Made by a program: the position numbers and the translations under genes. The notes beneath the pieces were generated by a model. That model was not told where the DNA came from and ran no database searches. It was given only the letters and a program-made list of their open reading frames with translations. Positions 57,948 to 64,000 of a stretch of DNA of 64,000 nt are shown here, in pieces. The first letter of the stretch is position 1; every line of letters starts with the position of its first letter. Origin of the DNA: Dirofilaria immitis (taxonomy: Eukaryota > Nematoda > Chromadorea > Rhabditida > Onchocercidae); assembly GCA_024305405.1 (NCBI GenBank), contig JAKNDB010000068.1, forward strand, positions 5,199,501-5,263,500, written 5' to 3'.

Positions 57948-59058
57948 ATGTTCCGTTTATTTATATTATTAATAACTGGTTTTCCTATTGCTTTTTGTGC
58001 GATGGGTGGTTTGGTAGGACGAGTACAAAGTAGTGGTGTTCGAGGTACATTAATGTGTAATGGACGACCTGCTTCAAGGGTACTTGTTAAACTGTACGAT
58101 GATGATAGAGGTATGATCATCGTATAGATTTCAAAATATTTCATATGTTTTTGCATCTCAAAAAGTTGCTTAGAGATATTCGGAAGACGCCGAAATGAAT
58201 CGAAAATCCGGATGATATATATACATATATATATATTTTTCAATAAGCTAAGCTTTAGTAAATTATTCTGTCAATTTTATTCTCCGACAATTCCGATGTG
58301 CTGCCAATATTCCAATAGGAAAATGGAAAAATTTAATTTAATATAAACAAGCACCTGAAAATCAAATCAAATGACTGATGAATGAAAGAAAACAATTTTT
58401 TCCTATTTTTTATTTTAAATGATCAGGAAATTCATTCAAATGGCATCTCTAATGTTTGTGATTTAAATAAGAAAAAAACTACACATAATTGTGGATCGAT
58501 AAATGACTCGATAACAACTGTTCGAAAAATTAATTGATAGCTAAAATCCGAGATGCTGGGAACTATAAAACTGATATGCACACCGTATTTCAGGACTTGA
58601 CATGGATGATTTCATGGGTGAAACGAAATCCGATTCACAGGGAAATTTCGAAGTCTCAGGCTATATTCGCGAAATGTCACCAATTGATCCGAAAATCAAC
58701 ATTTACCACGATTGCAATGACGGAATTAAGGCAATTCATTACTTCATTAGTAAAGTTGAAACTTTAGCTTATAATGTCTACAAAACAAAAAATAAGAATT
58801 CATAAATCAGTGACTAATCATAAATTTCTTTAACCTTTAAATAGGTCATCTCATTCATGAATTCTGAAAATTATATTCGAAGCGCTCCATTTTTCTAATG
58901 ATTTGACTTCTATTTATTCTAGCCATGCCAGAGAAAAATCAGCATTATGATACCGGATGGATACATCACAGAAGGAAAACACCACGGAAATGGTATAATG
59001 CAGGCACAATTGAACTCGCTGGTAAATTCGCTGGGAAACTCGTGATTGCATACATTAA
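57948..59058 (+). CDS. transthyretin-like (TTL) family secreted protein, copy 3 (frame broken in last exon)
   Basis: Exons 57948-58110, 58594-58730 and 58923-59058 match the other two copies in size and phase. Signal peptide MFRLFILLITGFPIAFC is followed by [52 protein letters not shown] and [15 protein letters not shown]. The ATG directly follows ATTTCAG, a good trans-splice acceptor. Two oddities: intron 2 appears to start with GC (TTAAG|GCAATT) rather than GT, and that position alone gives the family's exon length. The last exon is 2 bases shorter than in the other copies, with one base missing in the A4 run at 58976-58979 and one in the G3 run at 59033-59035. After these, the frame would end in the family's C-terminus at 59056-59058. 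It is probably a functional gene with sequence errors, though a young pseudogene is possible. Confidence 0.88.
58731..58732 (+). other. GC 5' splice site in TTL copy 3
   Basis: Exon 2 ends TTAAG and the intron begins GCAATT. The exon is then exactly 137 bases, the same as exon 2 of copies 1 and 2, and ends in the same phase. No GT in that position would do so. Confidence 0.65.
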
Positions 59059-59759
59059 GAAAATATTAATACATTAAGTATCCAATCATTCGTTTTGCTC
59101 AAATCTGTTTTTAAAGGATGAATATATCAAGTTGCTAATTTTAGAAAGCAATAACAGTGGCAATGATTATTTTTAATTATTTACCCTTACCATGTAGACG
59201 TAAGTACCTGTTAGGCTGCATTTTCGAATGTAATTCCTTATGTATTCAGTTCTATAGTTGTTCAACAAACAAATGAACAATCGTGGTTTCAAATGAATAT
59301 TTCCTTTCAGCTATTATTTTAAAGAAAAATTAATGAATATATAATTATGCTCAATTGTTGCAATGTGAATATCAAATGACATTAACAATCTGCGACCTTA
59401 ATAATTGACACAAAAATTTGATAAGCCTAACATGATGATTGAAAAACGTGGTGAATTTGATGATTTGTTAAACAAAAGCCCTAATGATCTATTCAAAATT
59501 TATCATTTCATTGAAAAAAAATACCTATACTTTTATAATGATTCATGAAAACATAATACAACTCATTTCAAACAATAAACAAAACTGCTACCTGTCCAAC
59601 AAACAGCTAAACTTACCGACATAATGAAATTTGGTGATGTTAGATGAATTTCGTTTCGAAAATTTTCAAACTGCCACTAAAGTAACTCGTTTTATTAGAT
59701 TCCCTAATGAACGGTTTAGACTCAAAAAAGAGAAAATTTTGCTCAGATCATCCTGTAAC
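59059..59759. other. convergent intergenic region TTL copy 3 / U1-70K
   Basis: The two genes end facing each other with about 700 bases between. No gene was found. A minus-strand AATAAA at 59691-59696 probably serves U1-70K. Confidence 0.6.
59691..59696 (-). terminator. candidate poly(A) signal of U1-70K
   Basis: TTTATT on the + strand reads AATAAA on the minus strand, 64 bases after the stop codon at 59760-59762. Confidence 0.5.
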
Positions 59760-62700
59760 TTAGTGACGTCGACGATCATAATCACGGCCTCTATCCCGAT
59801 CCCGATCACGATATTCTCGGTCTCGATCCCCATCGCTACGCCCATCACGCGACGAACGATGATCATCGTATCTAAAAAAACTTTGACTATTGAGTTAGAA
59901 AATGCACATAAAAATAATAATATTATAATATTAAACTTCAAAATCCAGTTGAACAGAACGTAATTTAATACATCGGTAATATTCATTCCATATTATTTTT
60001 CTGAAAAATCACCATAATACTTCTGGCTTAAACAAAAATCATTTCGGATATAAAAATCATTTTTTGAATGATAATATATTTAAATGATATAAGTCCTGAG
60101 AACTATTCATTATTATATTAATTATTACAGGTCGTATTTGATCCATTCTACAGAGCAAATGAAGTATGGAGAATATTTGATTAAATATAAATCAATATAG
60201 AAAGGACTGCAAAAAAAAAAAAAATGTGTCTTTCAAATGGGAGTGGCTACGATGATATATCTTAGGAAATCAATGGAATTATTCTTCTTGCTGATTTTTT
60301 TAAAAGGTTTTTTTTCGTAGATGCGGCCTGTAACGTAAGTGCATAATTTGCACCAGTGTCATGCTTAGCCAAATCTTCTCCTTATACTAGCTTTTCGGAA
60401 ATTCTTCGCCTTATACTAGCTATTCGAAAATCTTCTCCTTATACTAGCTCTTCGAAAAAAATAAATAGCTTTCGGAAATTTTTAATATCTAATGATATTA
60501 TCAATACTTGCTCATTTTTGATTGGATTAATCAAGGCAACTCCGCTTTCTCTTCCAAGCCATAAGCGATATTTTCGATTAACAATGTCTGACATGCTAAC
60601 TTCAATGTCACATTTCATTAAGCAGTCACCTTGTCATTTCTGTGAAAATTTTTATTTGGATGCTCGTTATGATTACGCATAAACTGGTCAAAATTTCTCA
60701 GTCAGAAAAACAAACAAGCTAGTATTTATCATATATGAAGGACTAACCGTCTTGAATCACGATCGCGATCTCTATCGCGATCACGATCACGATCACGACT
60801 ACGACTGTGACGCCTCGAATTCGATGAAACTGTACCATTATGTTCACGTTCACGATCATGCGAATATGATCGATGAGTGGATGAAGATCGATGATCACGA
60901 TCCTCGTGAGCCATTTCTAATGCAGCTGCTTCAAGCACAGCTTTTGATTCACGGAGACGTCGCGTATCACCTTTGCCACCGCCTACAAATCATTAAATGA
61001 TTAACACTACTAACTACTGCACTACAATTTTAGGATTTTAAGCCAAATCAGTGTGACGAATTTTTTTGTGTACAAAATAAAGATATTCGCAAGTCAAACA
61101 GATTAAAATTTCAAAACTAGCTATATTTATGACTGTTCTATAACCAAGAATAATAAAGAACGCACCAAGTCGGCGTGGCAACCAGGATTTTTGCGTACGA
61201 CCACGTTCATAATCAACAACCACTCGTCGTCCATCAATTTTCATGCCATCGGCTTTTTGTAAGCTTCTAAAAACAATTTTTTAGTGAATAATTGACAACC
61301 AACTATGAAACGTTCTTTATTACTCGCTGCAATGAAGAGTCTGTATTTTGCCAAAGTCGATAGACATTTTCTGAACTAAATCAAGTTCAGTGATGATTTT
61401 TATATATTATTCCATACTGGAAAAAAGAGACTGTCGTTGATGAAACGAAACATAAAAATAGGTTTTCTAAGTTCTTGTCCAAATAAAGATTATTGATATT
61501 TATCATCAATACTTAATATTATGAAAGCTATTGCTACTCAAAGGAACTCACCCAGCTTACCTTTATATGTACGTTAATGACAATACAATATCTGCTAGAT
61601 GAAAATCATGGGCCAATTGGAGAAGCATGCGTCCATGTGAAAACTTACCCACATAACTTACCCCTTCTTTTAACTTACCCGCCTTTAATAGCAAATAAAG
61701 AAATAATTTTTTCAGTTTGCTTACAAATAATAGTAAAAGTAAAATTCAGCGATAAATAAACTGCCAAATTTCACACCAGCAAAACAATGAAGTTATTAGC
61801 TACAAATATCTAAGTAATAAAATTATTAACCAACAAGTACAAGGATGTCACCACTTAATTCGTTGATCTGAGCAGTTTCAACAAATAACAGAACATATTT
61901 CTACATTCTCAGTCGGCAGTCCTTTATTCCTTTTTATTGTTCAAACTATAGGAGTATTCCTTCATTTTTAATTTCAAACCGCATTATTTCAGAATATGTA
62001 TTCAGTCTTGATCAATTTCAGAACATAATTTGCTAATTATTAAAATTGTTAATTGCTTCTAATAATACTAATAATTAATGGTAACACAAACATATATATG
62101 ACATACTCACATATATATACACACATACACACACAGAGATCTTACCGCACTTAAAACAAACCATGGCAAAAGCGCTCTGCAATCTTGCGCCAGTTTCAGA
62201 TTTTTAACCATTTTTCTGTGTGAGTCGTATTATTACGTACTTTACGTTTTTGTTTTTTCTTTTGATTTTCAAACTTCTGTTTAAAAAGTAGTACAAAATT
62301 TAGACGACTCAACACAGTGTTTACAAACAAACCCATGGCTGATGTATGTGTGCATTCAAGAGACAAGCACGGCCATTCATAGCGAATGCTGCCCTTCTGC
62401 AAATACAGCACCATAAGTTTTTGTAGACCGTCAACAAAAAAGAAAAAGTATTAAAAATTGTGCTAAGAAAGAAAGATGTGCATGTCCAAAATGTCATACA
62501 ACCATATAACTTACCCATTTACAACAACAAACAACAACGAATTGTGCCATTATACTAAAAATGAATGAAGAAATAATCTCCTATCCTTCACTAACAATCC
62601 AGAGAATTACCTGAGAAATTATTATTTTCTAAAGGAAAAAACCCATAATAAGAGCCCAAAAATCGCAACAGCAACTGCATGACGTAACGTGACGTCGTAG

Positions 62701-63758
62701 TAACTTTTACTATACAGCATTATTCAGTCCATCTGTCAGTTCAGAAAGTGAAAAATGATTGTAAGGGTATTCAAGGTATACCGGAAATTGGTTCATTCTG
62801 CCGAAGTAAAAGCAAAAACAAGATGTCGACTGGATAATGCTATAAGATTAAGACAACTCTAACAAGGTTGTTATTTTACGATTTATTGAGTCAAAACAAT
62901 TGCGAAATATGAAAAAAAAAGAAAAAACAGATCAATATGAATAAGAAAAGATAAAATTGACATTTTAATGGAAATATGTTATTTCAGAATAAGAACAAAT
63001 AAATAAGGGTATAAACAATACGACAAACTTTTGTTCTTATCTAAATTTTACAGAACACAGTCTAAGAATTCGGTGTAAATGTGTAAAACTCAGAATTAAA
63101 AAAAAATGAGCAAAACCAAGCATCCATGTCGGACTATTATTTTAATCTTCCAGAAAACTAAGTGAATATGAGAATTTTAAGAAACAAATATAGGAAAAAT
63201 TGATAATACAGTATATACCAAGATTTTTTTAAAATTAACGGTGACTTACCGCATTAAAACTCTTTAATATTTTCAGAGATAAATTGGGAAAATTACCTGA
63301 CATCGATTCTTTATGTTGATATTCGATAAAAGCATAACCTCGTGGTTTTCCATTCTTATCATGAACCAAAGTTAGCTGAAAAACAAAATCTATAAATGAC
63401 TGATATCAACGATTTCCACTGAGTAACTTAATCAATCAGTAAACTTTAAAGAAAGTTGTCTGGCTCTAAAAATTGGTTGATGCGAACGCTGCATTACAAA
63501 CTTGTTCATCTTAAAGTTTTCGACGACAGTCAATATTATATATTAGTTCACTGCTCACTACGATTTTACAAACCATATAATAGTTTTTTTATATGACAAG
63601 TTTCTGAAATAAAAATCATAACGAGTTTGACTTACACGCTCCATAAAAATCATGATGAGTTTAACTCAATAAAAATCATGTCGAGTTTGACTTACACGAG
63701 TGATCTTTCCAAATTGTTCGAATTCTCGTCGAAGTTTCGATTCCGAAGTCTCATAATT
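59760..63758 (-). CDS. SNRNP70: U1 snRNP 70-kDa protein (5' end outside window)
   Basis: Five minus-strand exons: 63696-63758, 63297-63375, 61166-61266, 60748-60982, 59760-59871 (stop TAA). The visible part starts inside the RRM at [13 protein letters not shown], continues with RNP1 ([11 protein letters not shown]), then [16 protein letters not shown] and WLPRRLG, and ends in a tail of RD/RS dipeptides typical of U1-70K. The RRM binds stem-loop I of U1 snRNA and the tail contacts SR proteins in 5' splice-site recognition. The N-terminal ~100 residues should lie beyond 64000; 63759-64000 reads as intron. Exon 61166-61266 has an A5 run (minus strand; 61254-61258) one base short, just before the [10 protein letters not shown] segment, so the raw frame breaks in a conserved motif. 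Since this protein is essential, error is likelier than inactivation. The long intron (61267-63296) holds a candidate nested gene and many donor-like sites. Confidence 0.95.
60374..60458 (+). repeat. 3 x ~28-bp tandem repeat in U1-70K intron
   Basis: Three copies of a unit beginning TCTTCTCCTTATACTAGCT, at about 60374, 60403 and 60431, differing at a few bases. They are in the intron between the last two exons. Confidence 0.85.
61644..61681 (-). repeat. three GGGTAAGTT donor-like motifs in U1-70K intron
   Basis: On the minus strand GGGTAAGTT occurs three times within about 35 bases (cores at 61674-61678, 61657-61661 and 61644-61648). Each contains the GGTAAGT core that pairs with U1 snRNA. 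No exon with a clear frame ends at any of them. Confidence 0.7.
62110..62137. repeat. degenerate CA/TA microsatellite
   Basis: ACATATATATACACACATAC-like low-complexity run in the long U1-70K intron. Confidence 0.75.
62196..62554 (-). CDS. candidate nested 62-residue Cys- and Lys-rich protein
   Basis: Three minus-strand exons inside the long U1-70K intron: 62515-62554 (ATG at 62550-62548), 62325-62396, 62196-62276 (stop TGA 62196-62198). Splice signals are canonical: TTTTTAG, GG|GTAAGT, TTTGCAG, TTT|GTAAAC, AAACAG. All joins are phase 0 and uninterrupted. The product reads [12 protein letters not shown], then [20 protein letters not shown], then a basic tail with [15 protein letters not shown]. 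There are five Cys and a likely nuclear or RNA-binding basic stretch, with no signal peptide. The ATG lies 4 bases after the acceptor, as in trans-spliced messages. I do not recognise a family. It could be an independent nested gene, an alternative product of the host gene, or a fortuitous chain of ORFs; the coherence of five signals favours a real gene. Confidence 0.5.
63611..63699 (-). repeat. tandem repeat carrying the U1-70K 5' splice site
   Basis: Three copies of a unit based on AAAAATCATGTCGAGTTTGA plus CTTACACG (+ strand), at about 63611, 63645 and 63671. The third copy contains the donor of exon 63696-63758 (CGT|GTAAGTCAAACTCG on the minus strand). The first copy has the same donor sequence 60 bases further into the intron; the middle copy has lost it (GTTAAAC). 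Confidence 0.85.
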
Positions 63759-64000
63759 CTAAAATACAGAAAAAAGAAAAGAAAGGAGAACGGTAAAAAC
63801 GATAATTACTTTTCATTTGTAGTCGAAAATAAAAACTAAAACAAAGTATGGTAAATAAATTTCTTCTATGCTCAAAAAAGTGAAGGTTAATAAATGGAGA
63901 TCACTTATACAAATAATTATATAGTCAAAAAAATTTTAATAGTTTTCTTCAGTTATTTCAAAGCAAACGAAGAGTCAGAAGCGGTACTTGAGAATCAATA
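63759..64000 (-). other. U1-70K intron reaching the window edge
   Basis: No exon recognised on the minus strand. The missing N-terminal U1-70K exons should lie beyond the edge. Confidence 0.5.

Noticed and set aside
59631..59986. ORFs of about 110 codons on both strands
   Set aside because: They are shadow frames of the last U1-70K exon, where RD-repeat codons avoid stops in other frames.
60752..61000. Plus-strand ORF rich in His and Asp
   Set aside because: Antisense of the U1-70K Arg/Asp tail; no splice or start support.

Overview
The window is nuclear DNA of a parasitic, probably filarial, nematode. The sequence is very AT-rich and genes are split into many short exons. Introns have GT...(T)TTNAG ends. 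Most genes have an acceptor-like AG 0-13 bases before the ATG, as expected for spliced-leader trans-splicing. The families present (SCP/TAPS venom-allergen-like, transthyretin-like, smoothelin-type CH, calpain-7, U1-70K) fit a nematode. Species was not determined. Because exons are short, almost no real gene appears as a long ORF; the models below come from joining exons by frame, splice signals and family similarity recalled from memory.

Layout. 1-18.1 kb: no gene recognised, only AT-rich DNA with a few hairpins. 18.16-34.0 kb (+): a 12-exon smoothelin-like gene with a C-terminal calponin-homology domain, long introns and a 16-nt micro-exon. 35.04-36.57 kb (-): the 3' part of an SCP/TAPS (venom-allergen-like/ASP) gene whose 5' exons are not visible, ending in a perfect hairpin. 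37.03-37.16 kb (+): a possible first exon of a small basic protein. 37.80-44.09 kb (+): a complete 21-exon calpain-7 with two MIT repeats and the Cys/His/Asn triad. 46.3-47.3 kb (-): two candidate exons of an unknown small gene. 50.2-59.1 kb (+): a head-to-tail array of three secreted transthyretin-like genes with the same three-exon structure. 59.76 kb to beyond 64 kb (-): the U1 snRNP 70-kDa protein gene, 5' end outside the window. A possible nested 62-residue gene lies in its long intron (62.20-62.55 kb, same strand).

Two themes cut across the window. First, the smoothelin-like, SCP/TAPS, calpain-7, third transthyretin-like and U1-70K genes each carry one or more single-base deletions, mostly in A or T homopolymers. 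These break the frame although splice sites and key residues are intact. As U1-70K and calpain-7 are conserved genes, this looks like sequencing or assembly error more than gene death. Second, the U1-70K intron region is rich in 5' splice-site-like sequence, including a tandem repeat that copies the authentic donor and three GGGTAAGTT motifs within about 35 bases.

There is no operon of functionally linked genes. The neighbours are independent: cytoskeletal (smoothelin-like), secreted (SCP/TAPS, transthyretin-like), ESCRT-linked protease (calpain-7) and splicing (U1-70K). No tRNA, rRNA, CRISPR array or intact transposon was recognised.
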